A model generated the notes under the pieces. The model had not been told where the DNA came from. It was given only the letters and a program-made list of their open reading frames with translations, and did not search any database. A stretch of 64,000 nt of DNA from an uncultured Clostridia bacterium (lineage in GTDB: Bacteria; Bacillota; Clostridia; Christensenellales; CAG-917), in NCBI GenBank assembly GCA_934233745.1, contig CAKQGN010000001.1, positions 124,001 through 188,000 of the forward strand, in the 5' to 3' direction. Made by a program: the position numbers and the translations under genes. Below, one piece after another: positions 1 to 9,240 of this stretch. The stretch's first letter is position 1; each line of letters begins with the position of its first letter.

Positions 1-2
1 TC

Positions 3-398
3 CAACGCAACGGTGACGGCGATACAAGACGAGGCAGCAGTTTGCAATCGTTTTATGACGGTTCGCTAAATCGCAAATCTTCAAAGAAGTATCTCTCGGA
101 CGCCATACCCGAATATGTTGACATGTACAATAACAGCGACGGAGGATTGTTTGTGATGCAAATGCAACTCACCGATCCGATTGCGATAATAGGTCCGAAG
201 TTTTATGAAGGCACACACATTGGCAATGCCGAAGGGTTTATATCCTCGTTGAGTGAAAAAGAGTATTTCGACAAAGTCAACATCATCATGCGCGATTTTG
301 TCGGCGCAAACAAATGTAAGCGCATAATTGCGCTCAATAAGAGCAAAGGAACGGTTGCAAGCGACAAGCTCGGTGAATTTGAGAACAAATGTAAATAA
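3..398 (+). CDS. C-terminal part of an unknown protein (cut by window edge)
   Basis: The frame is open from the first bases of the window to a TAA at 398, so the start lies upstream; 131 residues are visible. A TTG at 42 is the only start-like codon near the left end and has no convincing ribosome site, so I read this as the end of a longer gene. The visible part is hydrophilic, without membrane segments or cysteine clusters, and includes 'FVMQMQLTDPIAIIGPKFYE'. I do not recognise the family. A weak hairpin with a T run follows directly at 398-422, so it probably ends its own transcript before uvrC. Confidence 0.6.
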   Translation, partial: QRNGDGDTRRGSSLQSFYDGSLNRKSSKKYLSDAIPEYVDMYNNSDGGLFVMQMQLTDPIAIIGPKFYEGTHIGNAEGFISSLSEKEYFDKVNIIMRDFVGANKCKRIIALNKSKGTVASDKLGEFENKCK

Positions 399-422
399 AA
401 CACGAAACGTATTTGTGTTTTT
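398..422 (+). terminator. Weak intrinsic terminator after the first gene
   Basis: AAACACGAA and TTTGTGTTT pair around a five-base loop with one G-U pair, followed by further T residues. The stem is AT-rich, so termination may be partial. It overlaps the stop codon of the upstream gene. Confidence 0.4.
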
Positions 423-567
423 GACAAAAAGTATTGCAAAATGCTGAAAACCCTAAATATCGACTGCAAAACAAACAAACGATATTTGACATAAAATACG
501 ATATGTGTTGCAAATGTGCAGAATTCAAGCAAAACACGAATCGTGGCATACGCGATTTTGAGGCAAA

Positions 568-2394
568 ATGGTAGATTTTAAGGCAAAAATCAAAGATGTG
601 CCGGACAATCCCGGCGTTTATATGATGTTGGACGAGCAAGGCGAGATTATTTATGTCGGCAAGGCAAAAAATCTCAAAAACAGGCTTCGTTCCTACTTTT
701 TCAATTTGTCAAACCGCACGGCAAAAGTTATGGCTATGCTCGAGCATGTTGCGGATTTTCGCTATATCATCTGCGCAAGCGAAGTCGACGCATTGCTCAC
801 CGAAAACAACCTCATCAAAAAGCATACGCCGAGATACAACATACTCCTTAAAGACGACAAGGCATATCCGTTTTTGCGTATCGATATGCATGAGCCTTTC
901 CCCACAATCGAGCTTGTACGCAAACTTAAAAACGACGGAGCAAAGTATTTCGGACCTTACATGCAATCCGTCAATATACGTGACATATTCGACCTCATTC
1001 ACACGGCGTTTCAAATCAGAGAGTGCAAACGCGATTTGTCAAAGCCGTCCAGACCGTGTTTGAACATGCATTTGGGGCGATGCCTTGCGCCTTGCACTCA
1101 TAAGGTTAGCGAACAAGAGTATAAAGCGGAAATGCAAAAAGTCATTGACTTTTTGAGGGGCAACGACAAGGAAGTCGAGCGGACTCTTTCCGAAAAAATG
1201 AAAAAGTTTGCCGCCGAGGAAAACTTTGAAGTTGCGCTCAATTATCGAAACAAGCTCGCTTTGCTTGACAAACTTGTAAGAAAACAAGTCAGCGCATTGC
1301 CCAAAGACTTCAATCTCGACATTTTTGCTTTTGAAACAAACGGTATCGTCTCGGCAATAAATATGCTTGTCGTGCGTGCGGGAAAACTGGTCGGAGCAGA
1401 AAACATTATTGTCGATTCCTGCGACGAGGACATCGCGAGCTATTTGTTGCAATACTATCAAAACAACGCTCCGCTTTGCGATGAAATCGTCACCGACAAC
1501 GTTGAAGACATCGAGTCGCTCGAAAAAGCGGTCAATACGCTGTGTGCGCATACGGTGCGCGTTGTCGAGCCGAAACAAGGGGTGAGGAAACAACTTTTGG
1601 AGCTTGCTCATTCAAACGCATACGACGCAATGACAAAGCACGGCACGCAAGAGGAAAGAAAAACCTTGCGTACAAAAGGAGCGGTCAAGCAACTGGGAGA
1701 ATTGCTGAATTTGAAGACGCTTCCCAACCGCATGGAATGTTATGATATTTCGCATATATCCGGCACGGATAAGGTTGCGAGCATGGTGGTTTTTGAGGGA
1801 GGAGAGCCGAAAAAATCCCATTACCGCAAGTTCAAAATCAAGACGGTGGAGGGCAACAACGACTTTGCCTGTATGAAAGAAGTGCTTATCCGCAGACTCA
1901 ACGAAATCGCAAAAAACGAGGACGAAAGTTTTTCTTCCGTTCCGGATTTGCTTGTAATTGACGGTGGAAAAGGACAGCTTGCATATGCCATGGAAGCACA
2001 GAAGGAAACGGGCAGAGAGGATATTGAGATTTTGTCGCTCGCAAAGCGGGAAGAAGAGGTGTTTTTGGGCAGTTCTCCGACAACGTCGGTTATACTTCCA
2101 AAGGACAGCGTCGCGCTTCAATTGTTGCAAAGGATAAGGGATGAGGCGCACCGTTTTGCGATCACATTCCACAGAAATTTGCGCAGCAAGCACCTGAGCG
2201 AAAGCGTGCTGAAAGCAATTCCCGGAGTCGGAAACACAATATGCGCAAGGCTTATAAAAGAATTCGGTTCGGTGGAAGAAATACGACTGAAAACGCCCGA
2301 AGAATTGGCAAAAATCGACGGAGTTTCCAAAGCCCTGTCCGAGAGAATCGTTGCAGAGCTAAATAAAAACGGCGCAGAAGATGCCGAAGAGTAA
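568..2394 (+). CDS. uvrC: UvrABC excinuclease subunit C
   Basis: Makes the two incisions on either side of a lesion in nucleotide excision repair, working with UvrA and UvrB in the cytoplasm. The 608 residues show the full UvrC layout: an N-terminal GIY-YIG nuclease (residues about 14-45, 'PGVYMML...IIYVGKAKNLKNR'), a cysteine segment near residue 165-180, a UVR motif near 200-235 that contacts UvrB, the RNase H-like nuclease core with 'LLVIDGGKGQL', and a C-terminal double helix-hairpin-helix ('IPGVGNTICARLI' and 'KIDGVSKALSERIV'). Length is normal. The ATG at 568 is preceded by GAGG. A strong terminator at 2472-2500 closes the unit. uvrA and uvrB are not in this window. Confidence 0.97.
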   Translation: MVDFKAKIKDVPDNPGVYMMLDEQGEIIYVGKAKNLKNRLRSYFFNLSNRTAKVMAMLEHVADFRYIICASEVDALLTENNLIKKHTPRYNILLKDDKAYPFLRIDMHEPFPTIELVRKLKNDGAKYFGPYMQSVNIRDIFDLIHTAFQIRECKRDLSKPSRPCLNMHLGRCLAPCTHKVSEQEYKAEMQKVIDFLRGNDKEVERTLSEKMKKFAAEENFEVALNYRNKLALLDKLVRKQVSALPKDFNLDIFAFETNGIVSAINMLVVRAGKLVGAENIIVDSCDEDIASYLLQYYQNNAPLCDEIVTDNVEDIESLEKAVNTLCAHTVRVVEPKQGVRKQLLELAHSNAYDAMTKHGTQEERKTLRTKGAVKQLGELLNLKTLPNRMECYDISHISGTDKVASMVVFEGGEPKKSHYRKFKIKTVEGNNDFACMKEVLIRRLNEIAKNEDESFSSVPDLLVIDGGKGQLAYAMEAQKETGREDIEILSLAKREEEVFLGSSPTTSVILPKDSVALQLLQRIRDEAHRFAITFHRNLRSKHLSESVLKAIPGVGNTICARLIKEFGSVEEIRLKTPEELAKIDGVSKALSERIVAELNKNGAEDAEE

Positions 2395-2471
2395 CATGAA
2401 TCATAAGTCGAAAAAAATCGCAAAAGCGCGGAGTTTTCAAAATAAACACAAACAAAAGTTTAATAGAAATG

Positions 2472-2500
2472 AAAAAAGGACGATGAAAATCGTCTTTTTT
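2472..2500 (+). terminator. Intrinsic terminator after uvrC
   Basis: GACGAT-GAAA-ATCGTC stem with a GNRA-like tetraloop, flanked by an A run and followed by six T residues. It separates uvrC from murB. Confidence 0.85.
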
Positions 2501-2524
2501 CGTGGCATTTTCATATAGTGAATC

Positions 2525-3412
2525 GTGGGTGTAAAAGAGTATATAAAAGACGAAATAAACGTGTTCGGACAGTGGAAAAACGCAAGAGAAATATCAACGT
2601 TCAAAGGGGGCGGAAACGCATTCGTTTTTTATCCGCAAAGCATTGAAAAAGCTGTTGAACTCATAAGCGTTTTACATAGCGAAAACATTGATTTTTCTAT
2701 GCTGGGGAAAGGCTCGAACACACTGATTTCGGACGGCGATTGCAACCTAGTGCTGATAAGTTTGAAACATCTGAACAAGGTCGAATTTTTTGGCGATAGC
2801 GTTGTTTGCGAGTGTGGCGCGAGCGTAAGAAAAATCGCGGAATCGGGACGAGAAAAAGGGCTTGGCGGTCTTGAATTTTTGAGCGGAGTGCCGTGTTCGC
2901 TCGGCGGCGCACTCAAAATGAATGCAGGTGCATTTTCATCACAAATAGCAGATTATATAACAAAATTGTACGTTTTAACCCCTTATTGTGTAAATTGCGA
3001 CAAAATGCGCATAGAGGAAAAATCTGCTTGCGAGTGCGATTTTTCTTATAGACAAGGCGCAAGCGGCATTGTGCTAAAAGCAGAGCTTTTGCTTTGCGGC
3101 AAGTCGCGCGAGCAATCGATTTGCGAGGCGCAATCCTATTTGGCAATCAGGCGGCAAAAACAGCCTGCTTTGCCCTCTCTCGGAAGCGTGTTCAAAAACG
3201 GCGCGATTGCAAGTGGGAAACTGCTTGACGAGTGCAAACTCAAAGGCATGAAAATCGGAGGAGCGAAAGTGTCCCGAATCCATGCGAATTTTATAGTCAA
3301 CGACGGCGGAGCGACTGCCTCCGACTATCTGAATCTGGCAAATTTTTGCAAAAAGGTAGTTTTTGAGAAAACGGGAATTCTCCTTGAAGAAGAATATTGT
3401 GTTGTGTGGTAG
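2525..3412 (+). CDS. murB: UDP-N-acetylenolpyruvoylglucosamine reductase
   Basis: Reduces UDP-GlcNAc-enolpyruvate to UDP-MurNAc with NADPH and FAD, the second committed step of peptidoglycan synthesis. FAD-binding motifs are visible: 'MLGKGSNTLISDG' (about 58-70) and 'GLEFLSGVPCSLGGALKMNA' (about 117-136). The catalytic region has 'LGSVFKNG' and the C-terminal part 'SRIHANFIVNDGGATASDYL'. Length (295 aa) fits the family. The GTG start at 2525 is the first start in frame after the uvrC terminator; no clear Shine-Dalgarno site precedes it, and a TATAGT lies five bases upstream, so the transcript may be nearly leaderless. No other cell-wall gene is adjacent. Confidence 0.95.
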   Translation: MGVKEYIKDEINVFGQWKNAREISTFKGGGNAFVFYPQSIEKAVELISVLHSENIDFSMLGKGSNTLISDGDCNLVLISLKHLNKVEFFGDSVVCECGASVRKIAESGREKGLGGLEFLSGVPCSLGGALKMNAGAFSSQIADYITKLYVLTPYCVNCDKMRIEEKSACECDFSYRQGASGIVLKAELLLCGKSREQSICEAQSYLAIRRQKQPALPSLGSVFKNGAIASGKLLDECKLKGMKIGGAKVSRIHANFIVNDGGATASDYLNLANFCKKVVFEKTGILLEEEYCVVW

Positions 3413-3455
3413 AATGAAAAGTGGCAGACAAGGGGAAAATGTTTTTGTAAATCTA

Positions 3456-3484
3456 TTGATAAAAAAAAGTTATTATATTATAAT
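3456..3484 (+). promoter_or_regulatory. Sigma-A-type promoter for the PHP-whiA unit
   Basis: TTGATA, a 17-base spacer, then TATAAT at 3479-3484. Transcription would start near 3491 and give a leader of about 55 bases containing a TGCGCA...TGCGCA inverted repeat before the PHP gene. Confidence 0.75.
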
Positions 3485-3546
3485 GCTATTAAGTTTGCGC
3501 ATGTACGCGTTTACGCATACGCAGTATGTGCGCACGAAGGCGGTTT

Positions 3547-4332
3547 ATGAAGATTTACGGCGACTACCACACCCATACTTTTGCAAGCGACGGGCGATGC
3601 TCGATTTTTTCGCATGCCAAAAGGGCCGACAAACTCGGACTTTGCGAAATTGCGGTGACGGATCACAGCTTTGCAAGCACTATTTTTCATATGACCGAGC
3701 GCAAGTGGCAAAAACAGAGCCGTCAAATCGCAAGCCTTTCCTCTGCCGTCAAAGTGTTGCACGGTATCGAAGCGAATCTTGTCAATACGAGCGGAGATAT
3801 CGATGTGCCTTGCGACGTGATAAACGATTGCGACGTTTTGGTTGTGGGCTTTCACAGATACATCGGATTTTGCGGTGAAAAGCGAGGCGGATACGCAAGA
3901 AAGTGGCTTTTTCAAAACGGGTTTTGCGGCTTGAAAACAAGGCGGAAAATTGTCGATGTAAACACAAAGGCATATCTTGACGTTATGGACAAATTCCCGG
4001 TCGATGTGGTTGCGCACCTCAATCATCGCGCGCTTGTGGACGTAAAGGCAGTCTGCGAAAAGGCAAAAGAAAAGGGCGTTTATATCGAACTTAACGAAAA
4101 GCATCTGGACGCGCTTGAAAGTCACGCAAAAGATATGATAGAAAGCGGAGTAAACTTTATTGTCGGCACGGATTCGCACGATACGAAAAAACTCGGGAAA
4201 ATGAGCAAAATCGAGCAGTTTATCTCAAAATGCGCCATACCCGAAGACAGAGTTTTCGGCATAAACGGAAGAAAACCCTTCTTCAAAGACAAAAAGAGTT
4301 TCAAAGAGGATAAAAATGAGCTTCAAGGATAA
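3547..4332 (+). CDS. PHP-domain metal-dependent phosphoesterase
   Basis: A 261-residue PHP-domain protein, most like the YcdX/histidinol-phosphatase-type branch. Metal-ligand motifs are 'DYHTHTFASDG' at residues 5-15, 'ITDHS' (written AVTDHS here), a central 'HGIEANL', a 'VAHLNHR' segment, and a C-terminal 'GTDSHDTKKLG'. The substrate cannot be read from sequence; members act on small phosphorylated metabolites or nucleotides. I take the ATG at 3547 because the motif starts three residues later; an in-frame GTG at 3526 would add seven residues. The end overlaps the start of whiA by 17 bases, so the two are co-transcribed. Confidence 0.88.
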   Translation: MKIYGDYHTHTFASDGRCSIFSHAKRADKLGLCEIAVTDHSFASTIFHMTERKWQKQSRQIASLSSAVKVLHGIEANLVNTSGDIDVPCDVINDCDVLVVGFHRYIGFCGEKRGGYARKWLFQNGFCGLKTRRKIVDVNTKAYLDVMDKFPVDVVAHLNHRALVDVKAVCEKAKEKGVYIELNEKHLDALESHAKDMIESGVNFIVGTDSHDTKKLGKMSKIEQFISKCAIPEDRVFGINGRKPFFKDKKSFKEDKNELQG

Positions 4333-5263
4333 CGCACGAAAAGAATTGCTCGGAGTATTGCCGAAAAATCGCGATGAAATAATTGCGTTTTTGAGTGCGC
4401 TGTGCAAGACTTGCGGCAGCATAGAAATCGCAAAAAAAAGATATAATCTCTGTTTTTGGCTTAACGATTACGACGAGGGCTTGAAAATCGTCGAGCTTTT
4501 GAAAACATTGTATCCTGCCGAGTTCGAATTGTCGCTTGACAAGACCAAAACGGGTGCCGAAGCATGCACGGTGCAAGTGCCGAGCGGTTTTTCAAAACAA
4601 GCACTTCAAGACTTCGGACTTATGCAAATCAACGTCGACGAGTACATTGGTTTTGTGGAGGGGATTCCACAGGACATAGTTGCGACAACGGCGTGCAAAG
4701 TTGCGTATTTCAAAGGGCTTTTTCTCGGCTGTGGCAGCGTGTACGTACCTTCGACTTCGACGCAAGAGGAGAAAAGGGACGGATATCACTTCGAGTTGCA
4801 ACTTGACGACGACCTGTTTGCCGATGACGTGATGGAACTTTTGAGCGATTTGCGCATAAACACGCGTATGAGCGACAGAGGCGAGCATAAACTCGTCTAC
4901 GTCAAGGATAAGGACGAAATCGTCAAGGTGCTTGCAACGCTCGACCTTGCCGATTGCGTGCTGAAACTGCAATCGATCATAGACGAGCGCGAAATGACCA
5001 ACAGCCTAAACCGCGTGATAATTTGCGAAACGGCAAATCTCGACAAGACTTTTACCGCCGCAAGCAAACATCTTCTTGCTATAGGCGAACTGAAAAACAA
5101 GGATATTTTCGATACGTTGCCGATTCAACTCAAAGAAACGGCGGACGCAAGAGCGCAACATCCCGAGGCGTCTTTGAACGACCTTGCCGAGATACTCGGC
5201 GTAAGCAAAAGCTGCTTGAATCACAGGCTAAGAAAAATCGTCGAACTTGCACAACTCAACTGA
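4316..5263 (+). CDS. whiA: DNA-binding protein WhiA
   Basis: WhiA is a conserved Gram-positive DNA-binding protein: sporulation regulator in streptomycetes, and linked to cell division and chromosome segregation in Bacillus. The 315 residues fit: an N-terminal degenerate homing-endonuclease-like region (with 'GLFLGCGSVYVPS' near 140), and a C-terminal helix-turn-helix ending in 'LAEILGVSKSCLNHRLRKI'. In Bacillus the gene usually follows yvcJ and yvcK; here it follows a PHP gene instead, overlapping it by 17 bases behind an AGAGGA ribosome site. No yvcJ or yvcK is visible in the window. An interspersed repeat follows 25 bases after its stop. Confidence 0.96.
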   Translation: MSFKDNARKELLGVLPKNRDEIIAFLSALCKTCGSIEIAKKRYNLCFWLNDYDEGLKIVELLKTLYPAEFELSLDKTKTGAEACTVQVPSGFSKQALQDFGLMQINVDEYIGFVEGIPQDIVATTACKVAYFKGLFLGCGSVYVPSTSTQEEKRDGYHFELQLDDDLFADDVMELLSDLRINTRMSDRGEHKLVYVKDKDEIVKVLATLDLADCVLKLQSIIDEREMTNSLNRVIICETANLDKTFTAASKHLLAIGELKNKDIFDTLPIQLKETADARAQHPEASLNDLAEILGVSKSCLNHRLRKIVELAQLN

Positions 5264-5286
5264 TTGCACCTTAGGAATGATAAAGT

Positions 5287-5570
5287 CTATTCGAAGACGG
5301 AATCGGAGTCGCAAGGCGACGACCGCAGCGAGCGCCGAGCTTGATGGATAGTACGAGAATGTGTGGCATTCTGTTGCGAAGCCGCCACGCAGGCGAAGTG
5401 GCATAAGTAGAGAACGATACCTATCTATGCGAGAGCCGAGTGTGTCCCCACGCGGAGCGGACGCCGTGGGTTCCCTTTTAAGGGGGAACGGCGGTAGGGG
5501 AAACACGTGAGGAAGGGGGGCATTGCAATATAAAATGCACGCCGTTCACCATTGTAGAGAAAGAACAGCC
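5287..5570 (+). repeat. Interspersed repeat family 1, copy A
   Basis: One of four related intergenic copies (others at 9340, 12146 and 23255). Shared blocks run in the same order: 'GAAGACGGAA', 'GCAAGGCG', 'GCCGAGCTTGA', 'AGTAC', 'CTATGCGAG', and a strongly conserved 3' block at 5442-5515 beginning GTGTCCCCACGCGGAGCGG. A local hairpin pairs GCCAC (5384-5388) with GTGGC (5398-5402); GAATG pairs with CATTC just before it. The copy lies between whiA and dnaE in the plus orientation and has no plausible coding frame. Confidence 0.85.
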
Positions 5571-5572
5571 GG

Positions 5573-5604
5573 GTGATATCGCAACTGCTTGCGGTTGCGG
5601 ATAA
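5573..5604 (+). repeat. Single unit of the GTGATAT hairpin repeat
   Basis: GTGATAT followed by a CGCAAC/GTTGCG hairpin and the terminal box GCGGATAA. It matches the last unit of the longer arrays at 18525 and 23704 and abuts the 3' end of family 1 copy A. Confidence 0.65.
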
Positions 5605-5664
5605 ACACAAATCAATTCACACGTATAGATAAAGAACAAAAATAACCATAAACAAAGGATAGAC

Positions 5665-8600
5665 ATGACGGATTTCGTACATCTTCATTTGCACACTGAA
5701 TACAGTTTATTGGACGGCGCGGTGCGACTTTTGCAAGTTGCTCCCGATCCCAACGACCCCAAAAAGACAATAAAAAAGCACCCGCTTTGCGACGCTTTGA
5801 AGGCGAGAGGTATGAATGCGGTGGCAATCACCGATCACGGCAATATGTACGGCGTTCATACGTTTGTGTCTGTGTGCAGGGCAGACGGCATCAAGCCTAT
5901 CATCGGCGAAGAGTTTTACGTTGCCGACGATATGTATGCAAAGACGGCGGATGTGCTTAAACAAAGATATCACCTGATTTTGCTTGCCAAAAACATGACG
6001 GGCTACAAAAATCTTATGAAACTCTCCTCGATGGCGTTTGTGGACGGGTTTTACATGAAGCCCCGTATCGACTTGAAGCATCTCAAAGAGCATAGCGAGG
6101 GGCTTATTTGTCTGTCGGCGTGTCTTGCAGGCAAAGTGCCGCATCTTCTTTTGCAAGGCAAATACGACGAGGCAAAGGCGGCGGCAATCGAGATGAGAGA
6201 TATATTTGCCCCGGGCGATTTTTATATCGAACTTCAGGACCACCACTTGCAAGAGGACAAAGTCGTGATGAATCCGCTTTGCCAAATCGCAAGGGAAATC
6301 GGCGTAAAAGTGGTTGCTACAAACGACGTCCATTACATCGAAAAGGAAGAAGCGGACATACAAGACACAATGATGTGTATCACGCTCGGCTGCAAAAAGA
6401 GCGAGATAAACGGCGCAAGATTCGAAACAGACGAGTTTTATCTCAAATCGGGCGACGAAATGGCAGAGCTTTTCGATTGGTGTCCCGAGGCGATTGCGAC
6501 GACCAGAGAGATTGCCGACAAAGTCGACGGCGACTATTTTGTGACAAAACACGCCTCTATTATCCCAAAATACACCAATGAGGAAATGGGCGATCGCGAC
6601 GAGGCGAAATACCTGCGCGACCTTGCCTACGAGGGCGTAAAAAGAAAGTACGGCTACATAAACGACGAAATCACTAAGCGTTTGGAATACGAGCTGGGCG
6701 TCATTCACAAGTGCGGATTTGACGGTTACTTCCTAATCGTATGGGACTATGTGCATGCCGCTCAACAAATGGGTATCCCCGTCGGGCCGGGGCGCGGAAG
6801 CGGTTGCGGTTCTATCGTCGCATACGGCATAGGCATCACCGACATCGACCCCCTCAAATATCAACTTCTTTTTGAAAGATTTTTGAGTGAAGAACGTGTG
6901 TCGATGCCCGACTTCGACGTGGACTTCTGCTTTGTCAGACGACAGGAAGTCATAGATTATTGCATCAAAAAGTACGGTAAAGACAACGTTTCGCAAATTA
7001 TCGCGTATTCGACTATGACCGCAAAGGCTGTCGTAAAGGACGTTGCGCGCGTTTTGGACGTGCCCTACAACGAGGCGGCAAACTGGGTGAAAGAAATCCC
7101 CGCGATGGGCAAACCGCTCCTTCCGCAAGTGCTTACCGAGGGCAGCGATTTTTACAGCGAGGATTTCAAAAAGATATACGAAAACAATCCCACGGCGAAG
7201 AACGTCATCGACGTTGCCATGAAATTGGAGGGTATGCCGAGGCAGACCTCGATGCACGCCGCAGGCGTCGTTATCTGTGCAGACCCTATTGTCGAGCACT
7301 GCGCGCTGTCGCGAAACGGCGCGATCGTCACCACGCAATTCGACAAGGTTATCGTCGAAGAACTCGGACTTCTCAAAATGGACTTTTTGGGGCTTAAAAC
7401 CCTCACCGACATAGACGAGGCGTTAAAACTCATCAAAGAGGACAAGGGGATAGACCTCGACTTCCACGAGATAGGCTATGAGGACCACAAGGTGTACGAA
7501 CTTATCGCGTCGGGTGACTGCGAGGCGGTGTTCCAGCTTGAAAGCGGCGGCATGAAAAAGTTTATGGCGCAACTTCAACCCGACAACCTCGAAGACGTCG
7601 TGGCAGGCATTTCGATGTACCGCCCCGGTCCTATGCAGTTTATCGACTTGTTTTTGGAGGGTAAACGTCATCCCGAAAACGTGCATTATGCTCATCCGCT
7701 GCTCAAAGATATTCTCGAAAACACCTATGGTTGTATCGTCTATCAGGAGCAGGTTATGCAAATTGCGCAAAAGATTGCGGGATTCAGCTTCGGCGGCGCG
7801 GACATTATGAGACGTGCTATCGCAAAGAAAAAACTTTCGGTTTTGGAGCAGCAAAGGGATATCTTCCTGCACGGAGGAAAACTCGATGGCGACAAGACGG
7901 GTAAGTACGTCCCCGGCGCAGTCGCAAACGGCGTGAGCGAGGAGATTGCAAACCACCTATTCGACCAAATCCTGAAATTTGCGAGTTACGCTTTCAACAA
8001 GTCGCACGCGGCGGCTTATACATTCCTTACCTATCAGACGGCTTATCTGAAGTGCTATTATCCCACGCACTTTATCGTGGCTGTCGTCAACAACCGTATC
8101 ACCAATGCCGACGAAGTGAAACACTATATGAACTATCTGCGCCGCACGGGCGTAAAGACGCTCTCGCCGGATATCAACCGCTCGCAAAAGAACTTCTCTA
8201 TAGAGGGCGAAAACGTGCGATACGGACTTATGGGAATCAAGAACGTCGGCGAACAGGCTATGGAATACGTGCTGTCCGAACGTAAACAAAACGGCGCGTT
8301 CAAGGATATACGCGACTTCCTCGATCGCTGTGCGGGACAGGTGAACAAACGTATGATAGAAAGCCTTATCAAGGGCGGTGCACTCGACAGTTTCGGCAAA
8401 ACAAGAGCTACGCTCATGGCGTCGTACGAGCGCATTATGGACACCGTTTTGGCGGACAAAAAGAATAAACTTTCGGGACAACTGTCCTTGTTTGACGAGC
8501 TTATCGATGACGAGGAAATCAAGTATACCGAAACGGAGGAATATCCCAAAGCCGATATTCTCAAATATGAAAAAGAAGTGCTGGGCATGTACCTTTCGGG

Positions 8601-9240
8601 ACACCCCTTGGACGATTACAACGACGACAGACACGAGTTCGATTTCGACACGAGCATGCTGTATATCGAGGAAGCCGACGAGGACGGAAACGTCGGAATG
8701 GTCGTTGACAAGAATCTTGAAAACAAACAAGTCAAATTCGGTTGCATAGTGTCGTCGTTTGAGAAAAAAGTGACGTCGAAACAACAAAAATTTGCGGTTG
8801 GCAGACTTGAGGACCGCTCGGGTTCGATTGCGTTTTCTATGTATCCGCGCGCATTTGAAAAGTACGGAGAATTGCTCCTTGCAGACGCTCCTCTTAAAGT
8901 CGTGGGCAAAATCGATTTGCGCGACGAAAGCGAAGCGAAAGTATCCGTCGAGAAGGTGGAACTATGGCAAAATGCAAAAGCCGAAGCGACTCAATCCGCA
9001 CCTGCTCGGACAAAAAACAACGGCATATTATACGTGCTTGTGTTCAACAACGTGGAAAAAGACATGGTGGCGGACGTTTTGGCAATGCATCCGGGCAGCG
9101 CGCCTTGTCAGGCACAAGTCAAGCAAAACGGCAAGTCAAAACTTATGGAGTTTTCGCAACACGTTGAGATTTGTCCCGACCTGTTGTCCAGATTGGAGGA
9201 CGTGTTGGGAGCGAGCCGAGTGAAGTATGTAGCACGTTGA
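5665..9240 (+). CDS. dnaE: DNA polymerase III subunit alpha (DnaE)
   Basis: Replicative C-family polymerase. Its 1191 residues begin with a PHP domain ('FVHLHLHTEYSLLDGA', residues 4-19; 'AITDHGNMYG' near 53), followed by the polymerase core with the catalytic 'MPDFDVDF' near 415 and 'GPGRGSGCGSIVAYGIG' near 375, a finger/thumb region, tandem helix-hairpin-helix segments ('YGLMGIKNVGEQAM'), and a C-terminal OB fold ('VGMVVDKN...FGCIVSSFEKK'). This is DnaE rather than PolC: no internal proofreading exonuclease is seen. The ATG has AAAGGA upstream. The last codons and stop lie inside the first hairpin of a repeat array, so the extreme C-terminus may have been set by repeat insertion. Confidence 0.96.
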   Translation: MTDFVHLHLHTEYSLLDGAVRLLQVAPDPNDPKKTIKKHPLCDALKARGMNAVAITDHGNMYGVHTFVSVCRADGIKPIIGEEFYVADDMYAKTADVLKQRYHLILLAKNMTGYKNLMKLSSMAFVDGFYMKPRIDLKHLKEHSEGLICLSACLAGKVPHLLLQGKYDEAKAAAIEMRDIFAPGDFYIELQDHHLQEDKVVMNPLCQIAREIGVKVVATNDVHYIEKEEADIQDTMMCITLGCKKSEINGARFETDEFYLKSGDEMAELFDWCPEAIATTREIADKVDGDYFVTKHASIIPKYTNEEMGDRDEAKYLRDLAYEGVKRKYGYINDEITKRLEYELGVIHKCGFDGYFLIVWDYVHAAQQMGIPVGPGRGSGCGSIVAYGIGITDIDPLKYQLLFERFLSEERVSMPDFDVDFCFVRRQEVIDYCIKKYGKDNVSQIIAYSTMTAKAVVKDVARVLDVPYNEAANWVKEIPAMGKPLLPQVLTEGSDFYSEDFKKIYENNPTAKNVIDVAMKLEGMPRQTSMHAAGVVICADPIVEHCALSRNGAIVTTQFDKVIVEELGLLKMDFLGLKTLTDIDEALKLIKEDKGIDLDFHEIGYEDHKVYELIASGDCEAVFQLESGGMKKFMAQLQPDNLEDVVAGISMYRPGPMQFIDLFLEGKRHPENVHYAHPLLKDILENTYGCIVYQEQVMQIAQKIAGFSFGGADIMRRAIAKKKLSVLEQQRDIFLHGGKLDGDKTGKYVPGAVANGVSEEIANHLFDQILKFASYAFNKSHAAAYTFLTYQTAYLKCYYPTHFIVAVVNNRITNADEVKHYMNYLRRTGVKTLSPDINRSQKNFSIEGENVRYGLMGIKNVGEQAMEYVLSERKQNGAFKDIRDFLDRCAGQVNKRMIESLIKGGALDSFGKTRATLMASYERIMDTVLADKKNKLSGQLSLFDELIDDEEIKYTETEEYPKADILKYEKEVLGMYLSGHPLDDYNDDRHEFDFDTSMLYIEEADEDGNVGMVVDKNLENKQVKFGCIVSSFEKKVTSKQQKFAVGRLEDRSGSIAFSMYPRAFEKYGELLLADAPLKVVGKIDLRDESEAKVSVEKVELWQNAKAEATQSAPARTKNNGILYVLVFNNVEKDMVADVLAMHPGSAPCQAQVKQNGKSKLMEFSQHVEICPDLLSRLEDVLGASRVKYVAR

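Noticed and set aside
2514..2524. Confident leaderless promoter for murB
   Set aside because: TATAGT is at the right distance from the GTG, but the -35 region falls in the uvrC terminator and does not match.
5228..5506. Short frames in the conserved block of the interspersed element (FPLKREPTASAPRGDT-type)
   Set aside because: They recur only because the DNA repeats recur; the reading is antisense, without ribosome sites, and broken in copy B.
5287..5570. Insertion sequence or group II intron
   Set aside because: No transposase or reverse-transcriptase frame, no terminal inverted repeats, no target-site duplication visible, and no domain V-like hairpin.
6108..6581. Plus-strand frame inside dnaE
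   Set aside because: Out-of-frame shadow rich in Arg and Ser; the dnaE frame is continuous over it.
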